Below, piece by piece: positions 1-8,557 of a stretch of 64,000 nt of DNA. The notes under the pieces were generated by a model. That model was not told where the DNA came from. It worked only from the letters and a program-made list of their open reading frames with translations, and ran no database searches. The DNA comes from Myxococcota bacterium (GTDB taxonomy: Bacteria; Myxococcota; B64-G9), in contig JAKLGA010000015.1 in the NCBI GenBank assembly GCA_022710975.1, positions 124,001 to 188,000 of the forward strand, read 5' to 3'. The number at the start of each line of letters is the position of its first letter. The stretch's first letter is position 1. A program made the position numbers and the translations under genes.

Positions 1-2
1 CC

Positions 3-1274
3 GTGCTGGGCGATCCGATCCTGCACAGCCGCAGCCCGGAGCTCTACCGGGCCGCGTTCGCCGCCCGCGGCCGCGCGGACGCCTACACCCGCGTGCTGTG
101 CGGCCAGGCGGGCCGGGCCGTGGAGCTGGTGCGCGGCCTGGGGCTCTCGGGGGCGAACGTCACCAGCCCGCTCAAGGAGGCGCTGGCCGGGCGCGTGGAC
201 CGGCTGGAGGGCGCGGCCGCGCGGCTCGGGGCGGTCAACACGCTGGTCGTCCGCGCGGGCCGGCTGATCGGCCACGACACCGATCCGGACGGGGTGCGGG
301 GCGCCCTGCGCGAGGCCGGCGTGGCCCTGCCGGGCCGGCGCGCCGTCGTGCTGGGCGCGGGCGGCGCCGGGCTGAGCGCGGCCCTGGCGCTGGTCGAGGC
401 CGGGGCCAGGGTGACGCTGCTGAGCCGCACACCCGGGCGGGCCGCCGCCGCCGCCGCGCGGGTGGGCGCGGCGCACGCCCCGCTCGCGGACGCGCGCGCG
501 CAGCTCGCCGGGGCCGAGCTGGTGGTGGGCTGCCTGCCACGCACGGCCGCGGCGCCCGAGCCCGGCTGGCTGGCGCCCACGGCGACGGTGCTGGACGCCA
601 ACTACCCGGACGGGGCCCTGGAGCGCGCGGCCCGGGCGCGGGGCTGCCGGGTGGTCCCGGGCCTGGGCTGGCTGCTGCACCAGGCGGCCGCCGCCCACGC
701 CCTGCTCCTGGAGGAGCCGGCGCCGCTCCAGGAGATGCGCGCCGCGCTGGCCGCGCCCGCCGCCGCGCGCGGGCCGTGGCTCTCCCTGGTGGGCTTCATG
801 GGAGCGGGCAAGAGCAGCCTGGCCGCGCTCCTGGCCGAGCGTCTGGGCTGCGCCTGCGTCGATCTGGACCGGGACATCGAGGCCCGCGCCGGGCGCTCGA
901 TCCCGCGCCTGTTCGCCGAGCAGGGCGAGCCCGGCTTCCGCGCCCTGGAGCGCGCGGCGCTCGCGGCCCTGCCGCTCGATCGGCGGCTGGTGCTCGCCTG
1001 CGGCGGTGGGGCGCCGCTGGACGAGGGCAACCGGGCCCGGCTGCGGGCCGGCGGCCCGGTGGTGTGGCTGTGGACGTCGCTCGCGACCGCGCTCGGCCGG
1101 GCGGGCGCCGGGGGCCGGCCGCTCCTCGAGGGCCGGTCGCCGGCGGAGCTCGAGGCGCTGTACGCCGCGCGCCTGGCCGCCTACGCCCGGGCGGCGGAGC
1201 TGGTGGTGGACGCCGAGCCGGCCGCAGGGCTGGTGGCGGAGAGGATCGCGGATGCGCTGGGTGCGGCCGGGTAA
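3..1274 (+). CDS. aroE-aroK: Shikimate dehydrogenase-shikimate kinase fusion (5' partial)
   Basis: A two-enzyme fusion for two successive shikimate-pathway steps: NADPH reduction of 3-dehydroshikimate, then ATP phosphorylation of shikimate. Residues 1-250 carry the AroE substrate motif GDPILHSRSP and a dinucleotide-binding GAGGAG. Residues from about 258 form an AroK domain with Walker A GFMGAGKSS, the shikimate-binding DLDRDIEARAG, and GGGAPL. The frame is open to the window edge and AroE normally has a few residues before its GxPIxHSxSP motif, so the true start lies upstream. Only the first few residues should be missing. It overlaps aroA by 23 bases. AroE and AroK are separate proteins in most bacteria, so the fusion is unusual. 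Both assignments rest on clear motifs; the fusion is direct, since no stop or frameshift lies between the domains. Confidence 0.93.
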   Translation: MLGDPILHSRSPELYRAAFAARGRADAYTRVLCGQAGRAVELVRGLGLSGANVTSPLKEALAGRVDRLEGAAARLGAVNTLVVRAGRLIGHDTDPDGVRGALREAGVALPGRRAVVLGAGGAGLSAALALVEAGARVTLLSRTPGRAAAAAARVGAAHAPLADARAQLAGAELVVGCLPRTAAAPEPGWLAPTATVLDANYPDGALERAARARGCRVVPGLGWLLHQAAAAHALLLEEPAPLQEMRAALAAPAAARGPWLSLVGFMGAGKSSLAALLAERLGCACVDLDRDIEARAGRSIPRLFAEQGEPGFRALERAALAALPLDRRLVLACGGGAPLDEGNRARLRAGGPVVWLWTSLATALGRAGAGGRPLLEGRSPAELEALYAARLAAYARAAELVVDAEPAAGLVAERIADALGAAG

Positions 1275-2514
1275 GCTGGGCGGACGGCTGCGGGCCCCGC
1301 CGTCCAAGAGCGTCACCCTGCGGGCGGTGGCCGCCGCCGCGCTGGCCGAGGGCACCTCCAGCCTGCTCGGACCCTCCACCTGCGACGACGCCCGCGCGGC
1401 CCTGGCGGCCGCCCGGGCCCTGGGCGCCGAGGTGGAGGAGCGCCCGGGCGAGTGGCGGCTGCGGGGTCTGGCCCGCGAGCCCGCGGCCGAGCTCACCTGC
1501 GGCGAGTCGGGCCTGTGCCTGCGCGCCTTCGCCTGCCTGGCCGCGCTCGGGCCGCGGCCCTGCCTGCTGCGGGCCGAGGGCAGCCTGCGGACCCGGCCGG
1601 TGGGCCCGCTGGAGGCGCCGCTACAGGCCCTGGGGGCGGCCTGCGAGACCGCCGCGGGCTTGCCCCCGGTGCGGGTGCGGGGGCCGCTGCGGGGCGGGCG
1701 CGCGCGTGTGGACGGGGCGCACACCTCCCAGCTCCTGACCGGGCTGCTGCTGGCCGCGCCGCGCTGCCCCGAGGACAGCCTGCTCGAGGTGACCCGCCTC
1801 GCCTCGGCCCCCTACGTGCGGCTCACGCTGGAGGTCCTGCAGGCCTTCGGGCTCGCGCTGGAGGCGGAGGCGGGGCTCACCCGCTTCCGCGTGCCGGGCG
1901 GCCAGCGCGCGCGGGCGGCGCGCCTGGAGGTCGAGGGCGACTGGTCCGGGGCGGCCTTCCCGCTGGTGCTGGGCGCGCTGGCAGGCCCCGTGGCCGTGGA
2001 CGGCCTGCGGCCCGCCTCGGCCCAGGCCGACCGGGCCGTGCTGGAGGCCCTGGCCGCGGCCGGGGCCACCCCGGCCTTCGGCCCGGACGGCGCGCTCGGG
2101 GTGGAGCGGGCGGCGCTCCGGCCGTTCGAGTTCGACGCGCGCGACTGCCCGGACCTGTTCCCGCCGCTGGCCGCGCTGGCGCTCGGCTGCCCGGGCACGA
2201 GCCGGCTCATCGGGCTCGGGCGGCTACGCCACAAGGAGAGCGATCGGGCCGCGGCCCTGATCGAGGAGCTGGGCAAGCTCGGCGGGCGGCTGGGCGCGGA
2301 GGGCGAGGCGCTGCGGATCGAGGGCGGTCGGCCGCTCCGGGCCGCGCGGATCGATCCGCGCGGCGATCACCGCATCGCCATGGCGGCCGCGGTGGCCGCG
2401 GTGGCCCTGGGCCAGGGCGCGGCGCTGGAGCAGCCGGGCTGCGTGGCCAAGTCCTACCCGGCCTTCTTCGACGATCTGGCCCGCCTGGGCGCGGGCGTGG
2501 AGGAGGAAGCGTGA
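1252..2514 (+). CDS. aroA: 3-phosphoshikimate 1-carboxyvinyltransferase (EPSP synthase)
   Basis: Transfers enolpyruvate from PEP to shikimate 3-phosphate, the step after the kinase encoded just upstream. The 420-residue protein has the family landmarks: the N-terminal substrate loop PSKSVTLRA, GDWSGAAFPL in the middle, RHKESDR and the C-terminal DHRIAMA. The frame is open further upstream, but that part is antisense-like noise inside the kinase. I chose ATG 1252 because it places PPSKS about 13 residues in, as in known enzymes; a GTG at 1261 is possible. It lies inside the 3' end of the aroE-aroK gene, so translation is probably coupled. It ends in a GTGA overlap with aroC. Confidence 0.94.
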   Translation: MRWVRPGKLGGRLRAPPSKSVTLRAVAAAALAEGTSSLLGPSTCDDARAALAAARALGAEVEERPGEWRLRGLAREPAAELTCGESGLCLRAFACLAALGPRPCLLRAEGSLRTRPVGPLEAPLQALGAACETAAGLPPVRVRGPLRGGRARVDGAHTSQLLTGLLLAAPRCPEDSLLEVTRLASAPYVRLTLEVLQAFGLALEAEAGLTRFRVPGGQRARAARLEVEGDWSGAAFPLVLGALAGPVAVDGLRPASAQADRAVLEALAAAGATPAFGPDGALGVERAALRPFEFDARDCPDLFPPLAALALGCPGTSRLIGLGRLRHKESDRAAALIEELGKLGGRLGAEGEALRIEGGRPLRAARIDPRGDHRIAMAAAVAAVALGQGAALEQPGCVAKSYPAFFDDLARLGAGVEEEA

Positions 2515-3506
2515 ACACCTTCGGTCGGCTGCTGCGCGTGCACCTGCTCGGCGAGTCGCACGGGCCCGTGGTGGGCGTGCTCCTGGACGGCTGCCCGGCC
2601 GGGCTGCCGCTCGCGCCCGAGGATCTGGAGGCCGACCTGGCCCGACGGCGCGCGGGCGCGCCCGGCACCACCGCGCGGCGCGAGGCGGACCGGCCCCGCG
2701 TCCTGTCCGGCCTGCACCAGGGCCGCACCACCGGGGCGCCGCTGCTGATCGCCTTCGACAACGGCGACGTGGACTCCGCGGACTACGCCGGGCTCGAGCA
2801 CACCCCGCGGCCCGGCCACGCCGATCTGGCCGCCCGGCAGAAGTACGCCGGCTGCGCCGACCCGCGGGGCGGCGGGCACTTCTCCGGCCGGCTGACGGTA
2901 GGCCTGGTGGCGGCCGGCGTGCTGGCCAAGCGCCTGCTCGGCCCGGCGCGGGTGGAGGCGCGGCTGCTCGAGGCGGGCGGTCGGCCGGACGCCGAGGCGG
3001 CGGCGGCGGAGGCCGCGGCCGCGGGCGACTCCGCGGGCGGGCTGATCGAGTGCCGGGTGAGCGGGCTGCCCGCCGGCCTGGGCGAGCCGTTCTTCGATCC
3101 GGTCGAGGGGCTGCTGGCGCACGCGCTGTTCGCCCTGGGCGGCGTGCGGGGGATCGAGTTCGGGGCCGGCTTCGCCTCGGCGCGCATGCGCGGCAGCGAG
3201 TGCAACGATCCCATCCTCGACCCCGCCGGGCGCACGGCCACGAACCACGCTGGCGGAGTGAACGGCGGGCTCACCAACGGCAACCCGCTCGTCTTCCGCC
3301 TGGCGGTGAAGCCCACCTCCAGCATCGCGCTGCCCCAGCGGACGGTGGACGTGCGCTCCGGCCAGCTGGTCGAGCTGCGCGTCCCGGGCCGCCACGACGC
3401 GTGCCACGCGCTGCGCCTGCCTGTGGTGGTGGAGGCGGTCACCGCGCTGGTCCTGGCCGACCTCACCCTCGTCCAGCGCGGCCTGGCCCACGGGGCGTGG
3501 ACCTGA
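2511..3506 (+). CDS. aroC: Chorismate synthase
   Basis: Converts EPSP to chorismate using reduced FMN, completing the pathway begun by the two genes upstream. The GTG start at 2511 shares GTGA with the aroA stop and gives MNTFGRLLRVHLLGESHG, matching the family N-terminus. Flavin and substrate motifs RPGHADLAARQKY and RGGGHFSGRLT are present. This is the variant with HFSGR in place of the commoner SSARET. At 331 residues it is shorter than the roughly 360-residue enterobacterial enzyme. It is the last gene of the cluster; the next gene has its own promoter. Confidence 0.93.
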   Translation: MNTFGRLLRVHLLGESHGPVVGVLLDGCPAGLPLAPEDLEADLARRRAGAPGTTARREADRPRVLSGLHQGRTTGAPLLIAFDNGDVDSADYAGLEHTPRPGHADLAARQKYAGCADPRGGGHFSGRLTVGLVAAGVLAKRLLGPARVEARLLEAGGRPDAEAAAAEAAAAGDSAGGLIECRVSGLPAGLGEPFFDPVEGLLAHALFALGGVRGIEFGAGFASARMRGSECNDPILDPAGRTATNHAGGVNGGLTNGNPLVFRLAVKPTSSIALPQRTVDVRSGQLVELRVPGRHDACHALRLPVVVEAVTALVLADLTLVQRGLAHGAWT

Positions 3507-3510
3507 GGGC

Positions 3511-3540
3511 TTCCCCTGCGGCGGCCGGTCTGCTTACACT
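3511..3540 (+). promoter_or_regulatory. Predicted promoter of the thermonuclease gene (leaderless layout)
   Basis: A -10 box TACACT (3535-3540) lies 18 bases after a weak -35 TTCCCC (3511-3516). Only six bases separate the -10 from the ATG at 3547 and there is no Shine-Dalgarno, so transcription should begin at or next to the start codon. Confidence 0.45.
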
Positions 3541-3546
3541 CGCGAC

Positions 3547-4092
3547 ATGGGGTGCCCCAGGATCCTCTCCCCGGCGCTGGTCCTCTCGCTGTGGCTGACG
3601 CTGCCTGGCTCCGCCCGGGCCGGCGAGGTCCTGGAGCCTTTCGAGGGGCGGGTGGTGCGCGTCCTGGACGGGGACACGGTCGAGGTGCTCACGCTGGAGG
3701 GCGAGCGGCGCGTGCCGGTCAAGGTGCGCCTGCACGGGGTGGACTGCCCCGAGAAGCGCCAGCCCTTCGGGCAGAAGGCCAAGGAGGCCGCGCTCCGCCT
3801 GGCCGGCGGCCAGCAGGTGAGCGTCGTGCCCAGGGACCGCGATCGCTACGGGCGCACGGTGGGCGTGGTGCGGCTGCCCGACGGCCGCAGCCTGAACGCG
3901 GAGCTGGTGCGCCTGGGGCTGGCCTGGTGGTACCGGCGCTACGCCCCGCGGGCGCGCGAGCTGGAGGAGCTCGAGGCCCAGGCCCGCGCGGCCAGGCTCG
4001 GCCTGTGGGCCGACCCCAGCCCGCAGGCGCCCTGGGACTTCCGCAAGGCGCAGCGCGGCGAGCGCCGCGGCCGGGGCAAGCACCGGCGCTGA
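3547..4092 (+). CDS. Secreted staphylococcal-nuclease-like protein (TNase domain)
   Basis: Likely an exported Ca2+-dependent nuclease that cuts DNA or RNA. The 181-residue protein opens with a Sec signal peptide (hydrophobic residues about 8-22, cleavage near ARAG) and then a single TNase domain from about 31 to 157. Active-site equivalents of the S. aureus enzyme are visible: D41 in VLDGDTV, R61 in VRLHGVDCPEK, D66, E69 and R103 in DRYGRTVG. All catalytic positions being intact argues for activity. It stands alone between the aro cluster and a convergent gene 4 bases away. A role in nutrient scavenging or predation would fit an exported nuclease but is not shown by the sequence. Confidence 0.85.
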   Translation: MGCPRILSPALVLSLWLTLPGSARAGEVLEPFEGRVVRVLDGDTVEVLTLEGERRVPVKVRLHGVDCPEKRQPFGQKAKEAALRLAGGQQVSVVPRDRDRYGRTVGVVRLPDGRSLNAELVRLGLAWWYRRYAPRARELEELEAQARAARLGLWADPSPQAPWDFRKAQRGERRGRGKHRR

Positions 4093-4096
4093 CGGC

Positions 4097-7000
4097 TCAG
4101 GCGGCGGGGGCGCAGGGTGGCGCGGCCTCGCGGGCGGTGCGGGCCTGCTCGCGATCGGCGGAGGCCACCATGCGCCGCATGGCGCGCAGGTAGTCCTCGG
4201 CGCGCTCCAGGTAGAAGGCCAGCGGCCTGGAGAAGTTCTTCGAGACCAGCCCGTCGACCAGGAGCTGGCTGATCTCGCGCTGGCGCTCCAGCACGGCCTG
4301 GGAGCGCAGGAAGATCTGCCGCTCCTCGCCGTCCATGCGCCTGAGCAGCCGCCGCAGCATGGAGCGCGCGCGCGGCTGGTACATCCAGAAGTAGAGCAGG
4401 TCGAGCGCGTTGAGGATGAGCCCCCGTTCCAGCTCCGCGGCGTCCGCCTTCACGGCGCGGATGAACTCCTTGGGGCTGGCCAGCAGGGCCAGCACGTCCT
4501 GGTCCGGGTAGAGCAGCTCCAGCTTGCCATGGCAGTCGAAGAGCTGCTGCAGCTTGGTGGTGTAGTCGCGCATGCGCTGGTCCAGGTTGACCAGCCGGTC
4601 GGCCGAGCCCTCGATGAAGCCGGCCACCATGTCGGAGGCGGCCTTGGAGATGATGGCCGCCCACTTCTGCAGCTCGGTGTCCACCGCGTCGCCTGGCGCG
4701 CCCTGCCACATGAACAGCGCGCGCAGGCCGGCGTTCAACCCGAAGGCGATGGGGATGGAGAGCACGGCGCGGAAGAAGTTGGCCACCACCGCGCTGCGCG
4801 GCAGGCCGCGGACGTAGTTGTGGGACGAGATGTAGGCGCCGTTGGCGATGGCCATGACCGAGTACAGCAGCAGCGGGCCGGTGTGGGTGGTGATGCCGAG
4901 GCCGCGGTCCATCAGCAGCGACTTGACCAGGTAGTCGAGCAGCGGCACGGAGAAGCCGGTGTACAGCAGCGAGTCGGCCACCCGGCCCCAGCTCACGTGG
5001 TGGTTCCAGCGCAGCAGCGGCGAGCGCCGCAGGCCGCCCCCGCCCAGCACCGACTGCAGGATGTTCCGCAGCCCGGTGATGCCGAACCAGATGAAGGCCC
5101 CCAGGTAGGCCAGCACCCACCAGTCCTTGGTCAGCGCGAAGGTCAGGAAGGCCGGGATGAACCCCAGCATGATCTTGAGGATCAGCAGCAGCTGCGTGTT
5201 CAGGTAGGCCGGCGAGGTGACCACCTGGCCGCCGGCCGGGCGCGGCGGCTCCAGGCTGAGCCCGTCGTGCGGATCCTCGCGCAGGCCGCCCAGGGTGGCC
5301 ACGTTGCCCAGGCCGCCGACGCGCGTCTGGACCGCCTCGATGGTCCACTCCTCGCTCTTCTCCAGGCCGAGGCCGCGCAGGCCGGGCAGGCGCCGGAGCG
5401 CGCGCAGCAGCGGGTGGTTGCGCGGGGACAGCGGCGAGGGCGCGGTGTAGGTCACCTGCAGGCGCGCCGTGGTCAGCACCGGCAGCACCTCGCGGGAGCG
5501 ATCGTCGGCCTGGACGATCTCGGCCTGGGCGCGCGGTGGCAGGGTGCTGGTCAGCGCCAGGCCCATGCCGTGGATGCTCGCGGAGCGGCCGGCCGAGTCG
5601 CTGCCCACGCGCGTGGACAGCGGCGTGCCCCGGTAGGCCTGCATCAGCGAGCCCACGTCGGCCAGGATGCGCTGCAGCTTCTCCACCCGCTCGGCCGAGT
5701 GCGGCCCGGCCTGCACGCGCGCGATCAGCCGGCGCACCAGGCGCTTCAACGCCACCACGTGGGCCTCGTTGAGCGCGTGGCGCAGCTCGTCGATCTCGGC
5801 GCAGCTCCTGGCCTTGCCGGCCGCCCAGTCCTTGAGGTTGAACACCTCCAGGTGGGTGATGCGGCCGCGGCAGTCGTACAGGATCTCGAGCACGTCCTCG
5901 GTGCTCAGATCGCTCAGGTTGAGCGTCAGGCGGTAGCCGGCCGGCAGCTTGTGGATGGCCTCGATCACCTCCGGCAGCGAGCGCCTGAGCTGCGCGGGCG
6001 TGTCGGGCGAGTCCGAGGGCACGTTCGGATCGGGCAGCTGGGGGTTGGCCGCCGGGCGCAGGTAGCGCTCCCAGATCGCCTGCGCGTCGAGCTCGCTCAT
6101 CAGGGCGACCTGGCGCTCGAGGTCGGTGCGTCGCTGGGGGTCGGCCTGGGCGTACTCGGCCCGCAGCGCGCGCACCCGGCCGCGCATGGCCTCCAGCAGG
6201 CGCCGCTGCAACAGCTCGGCCAGGTGCAGCAGCGAGGGCTGGCCGGCGCCCACCAGGGCCAGGAACGCCTCCTCGGTGATGGGCTCGAGCTCGAGCCCGA
6301 ACTGGTGGTTCAGCGACAGGCGGTGGCGGGTGTTGAACTCCTGCAGCACCCGCAGCACGTGGCGCTGGCGGTGCTCGGAGATGGCCTTGCCGTCCTCCAT
6401 GAAGGCGCGCACCGGCGGCTCCGCCAGGAACTCGAGGAAGTCCCGCGCGCCCAGGAAACCGCGCGGCACCCAGATCACCTTGGCGTAGCCCTCGCGGAAG
6501 CGCCCCGGCACCTCGATGCCGATGCGCACCGTGACCCCCATGATCTCGGCCGCCTCCATGAGCTCCGCGGCCACCTCGTCGCGCACGTGGTGGTAGTAGA
6601 CCACCTGCAGGAAGCGGATGCCCTTGATCCAGGCGTCCAGGATCATGTGGGTGGGGGACTTGCGCCCCTTCGTGTTGGCGTCGTGCACGTGGTCGTCGAA
6701 GGCCACCTGGTTCCAGGCCTCGGGCATCTCCAGCAGGTGGTAGCGCCTGAGCAGGCGGCGGATGAGCCGGGGGCGGCCCGAGGCGGCGGCGTGGAAGTCG
6801 TGGGCCAGCTCGAGCTGGCGCTGCGGGTCGCCAGCCGAGCGCAGCAGGTCCTTCACGATCGACAGCAGCACCCGGGCGGTGTTGAGCCTGAGGTGGCTCG
6901 AGGCCGCGTGGATGACCTCGTCCCGCAGCGAGCGCAGCGCGGCCAGGCGCTCGCTGGCCTTGCCCGCCTCCAGGGAGTCGAGCAGCGCCAGCGCCGCGTG

Positions 7001-7240
7001 GGCGATGCGCACGTCGCTGGCCGCGGCCAGCTCCTTCACCCCGTGGGGGTGCAGGTAGGGATCGACCAGGCGCCGGAGGGAGCGCGAGGGCTTGTCGCGG
7101 TTCTGCAGCTCGCGCACGGTCTCCAGCAGCGCGTAGTCGCGCGGATCGAAGTACAGGCGTCCGCGCCGGGCGGGCAGGGCGTGGCCGTTCTGCCGACCGG
7201 GGTCGGTCACGTCGTCGTCGAAGTGCGAGTCCACGTGCAT
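4097..7240 (-). CDS. Large protein with PHP-like N-terminal motifs and a C-terminal membrane region
   Basis: I do not recognise this 1047-residue family. Residues 1-680 look soluble; about 682-840 hold four or five hydrophobic segments; the last 200 residues are charged and helical. Residues 182-245 resemble the start of a PHP phosphoesterase domain: a DDHVH cluster with HxH at 184/186, then KSPTHMILDAWIKGI, a YYHH (217-218) where PHP proteins have TDH, and GIEV (241-244) where they have the GxE ligand. The spacing fits, but the later PHP motifs are not obvious. That suggests a divergent or degenerate metal-dependent hydrolase domain tied to a membrane, and is inference. It is transcribed away from the aminotransferase operon, with its own promoter at 7280-7307, and has only a weak Shine-Dalgarno. 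Confidence 0.6.
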   Translation of the reverse strand: MHVDSHFDDDVTDPGRQNGHALPARRGRLYFDPRDYALLETVRELQNRDKPSRSLRRLVDPYLHPHGVKELAAASDVRIAHAALALLDSLEAGKASERLAALRSLRDEVIHAASSHLRLNTARVLLSIVKDLLRSAGDPQRQLELAHDFHAAASGRPRLIRRLLRRYHLLEMPEAWNQVAFDDHVHDANTKGRKSPTHMILDAWIKGIRFLQVVYYHHVRDEVAAELMEAAEIMGVTVRIGIEVPGRFREGYAKVIWVPRGFLGARDFLEFLAEPPVRAFMEDGKAISEHRQRHVLRVLQEFNTRHRLSLNHQFGLELEPITEEAFLALVGAGQPSLLHLAELLQRRLLEAMRGRVRALRAEYAQADPQRRTDLERQVALMSELDAQAIWERYLRPAANPQLPDPNVPSDSPDTPAQLRRSLPEVIEAIHKLPAGYRLTLNLSDLSTEDVLEILYDCRGRITHLEVFNLKDWAAGKARSCAEIDELRHALNEAHVVALKRLVRRLIARVQAGPHSAERVEKLQRILADVGSLMQAYRGTPLSTRVGSDSAGRSASIHGMGLALTSTLPPRAQAEIVQADDRSREVLPVLTTARLQVTYTAPSPLSPRNHPLLRALRRLPGLRGLGLEKSEEWTIEAVQTRVGGLGNVATLGGLREDPHDGLSLEPPRPAGGQVVTSPAYLNTQLLLILKIMLGFIPAFLTFALTKDWWVLAYLGAFIWFGITGLRNILQSVLGGGGLRRSPLLRWNHHVSWGRVADSLLYTGFSVPLLDYLVKSLLMDRGLGITTHTGPLLLYSVMAIANGAYISSHNYVRGLPRSAVVANFFRAVLSIPIAFGLNAGLRALFMWQGAPGDAVDTELQKWAAIISKAASDMVAGFIEGSADRLVNLDQRMRDYTTKLQQLFDCHGKLELLYPDQDVLALLASPKEFIRAVKADAAELERGLILNALDLLYFWMYQPRARSMLRRLLRRMDGEERQIFLRSQAVLERQREISQLLVDGLVSKNFSRPLAFYLERAEDYLRAMRRMVASADREQARTAREAAPPCAPAA

Positions 7241-7279
7241 GGCGCCGCCCTCGGGCCGCGCGGGGCGGCCCTGCCTCCG

Positions 7280-7307
7280 AGAGTAGGCCAGCAGGCCTGG
7301 AAATCAA
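7280..7307 (-). promoter_or_regulatory. Predicted promoter of the 1047-residue protein gene
   Basis: Read on the minus strand, TTGATT (7302-7307) and TACTCT (7280-7285) are 16 bases apart. The -35 lies inside a small AT-rich dyad at 7298-7314 (TGGAAAT, 3-base loop, ATTTCCA), an unusual AT pocket in this GC-rich DNA that could also be an operator. Confidence 0.45.
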
Positions 7308-7369
7308 ATTTCCACCCGGGTCCCCGGCCGTGGTACCCCTGGGTCGGGCGGGGAGGAGGTCCTGGCGCC

Positions 7370-8557
7370 ATGCAGCCCTGGCTGCTCGAACCCGGCTGCC
7401 GTTACCTGAACCACGGCTCCTTCGGGGCCTGCCCGCGGCCCGTGCTCGAGGCCCAGCGCGGGGTGCAGGAGCGCATGGAGGCCAACCCCATGCGCTTCTT
7501 CCTGCGCGAGCTGGAGCCGGGCCTGGATCGCGCCCGCGCGGCCGTGGGGGCCCTGGTGGGCGCCCGGCCCGGGGACCTGGTCTTCGTGCCCAACGCCACC
7601 CACGCGGTGAACGCGGTGCTCAGGAGCTTCCCGCTGTCGCCCGGCGACGAGCTCGTGGCGCTCGACCAGTCCTACCCGGCCTGCCTGAACGCGCTGCGCT
7701 TCGCCGCCGGCGAGCGCGGCGCCCGCGTGGCGCTGGCCCGGGTGCCCTTCCCGCTGGCGTCGGCCGACCAGGTGGTCGCGGCGGTGCTGGCCGCGCTCGG
7801 GCCGCGCACGCGGCTCGCGCTGCTCGACCACGTGACCAGCCCGACCGGGCTGGTGCTGCCCCTCGAGCGGCTGGTGCCCGAGCTCGAGGGGCGCGGGGTG
7901 GCCTGCCTGGTGGACGGCGCCCACGCGCTGGGCATGCTGCCGCTGGCGCTCGACCGGCTGGGCGCCTCGTACTACACCGCCAACGCCCACAAGTGGCTGT
8001 GCGCCCCCAAGGGCGCGGCCATCCTGCACGTGCGCGCCGATCGGCAGGCCGGGGTGCGGCCGCTGGCCATCAGCCACGGGGCGGGCGCCCCGCGCGCCGA
8101 CCGCGGCCGGTTCCTGGCGGAGTTCGACTGGGTGGGCACCGACGATCCCAGCCCGTACCTGGTGCTGCCCGAGTGCATCGCCTGGCTGCAGGGGCTGGAC
8201 CCCGGCGGCCTGGCGGGGCTGCAGGCCCGCAACCACGCCCTGGTGCTGGCGGGCCGCCGCCGGCTGCTCACCGCCCTCGGCCTGCCGCCGCCCTGCCCGG
8301 AGGAGATGCTGGGGGCGCTCGCCTCGGTGCCGCTCCCACCCGCGCCCGGCGCGGTCGCGCCCGGGCCGCTGGGGCTCGACGGGCTGCAGGGGGCCCTGGC
8401 CGCGCGCGGTTTCGAGGTGCCGGTGTTCCCCTGGCCCGCCCCGCCGGCCCGGGTGCTCAGGATCTCGGCCCAGGCCTACAACTCGCTCGAGGACTACGCG
8501 CTCCTGGCCGCCGCCCTGGGCGCGTGCCTGGCGGCGGAGCGCGGAGGCGCCAGGTGA
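7370..8557 (+). CDS. Class V PLP-dependent aminotransferase (isopenicillin-N-epimerase-like)
   Basis: A 395-residue fold-type I PLP enzyme of the class V aminotransferase/cysteine desulfurase group, in the branch often labelled isopenicillin N epimerase-like. Visible landmarks are NHGSFGACP near the N-terminus, VDGAHALG (cofactor-binding Asp), and the Schiff-base lysine in NAHKWLCAPKG. The open frame extends nearly 3 kb upstream only as a shadow of the opposite-strand gene. ATG 7370 is chosen because a strong GGGAGGAGG (7351-7359) precedes it and the protein then begins right at the family N-terminus. It overlaps the transporter gene by GTGA, suggesting the two act on related substrates. The true substrate cannot be read from sequence; an amino acid or peptide-derived amine is likely given the neighbour. 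Confidence 0.82.
   Translation: MQPWLLEPGCRYLNHGSFGACPRPVLEAQRGVQERMEANPMRFFLRELEPGLDRARAAVGALVGARPGDLVFVPNATHAVNAVLRSFPLSPGDELVALDQSYPACLNALRFAAGERGARVALARVPFPLASADQVVAAVLAALGPRTRLALLDHVTSPTGLVLPLERLVPELEGRGVACLVDGAHALGMLPLALDRLGASYYTANAHKWLCAPKGAAILHVRADRQAGVRPLAISHGAGAPRADRGRFLAEFDWVGTDDPSPYLVLPECIAWLQGLDPGGLAGLQARNHALVLAGRRRLLTALGLPPPCPEEMLGALASVPLPPAPGAVAPGPLGLDGLQGALAARGFEVPVFPWPAPPARVLRISAQAYNSLEDYALLAAALGACLAAERGGAR

Noticed and set aside
3939-7307. A second minus-strand frame of over 1100 codons overlapping the 1047-residue gene.
   Set aside because: It is a frame-shifted shadow (Arg/Ala/Pro/Gly-rich) of the same strand; the other frame has natural composition and membrane segments.
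7298-7314. TGGAAAT-caa-ATTTCCA as a dedicated operator.
   Set aside because: It is only 7 bases per arm and overlaps a -35; it could be chance in an AT pocket. Kept only as a note to the promoter.
4529-7369. A frame of nearly 950 codons on the plus strand running into the class V aminotransferase gene.
   Set aside because: It is antisense to the 1047-residue protein and has Gln/His/Val/Arg-rich shadow composition; the real gene starts at ATG 7370 after a strong ribosome-binding site.
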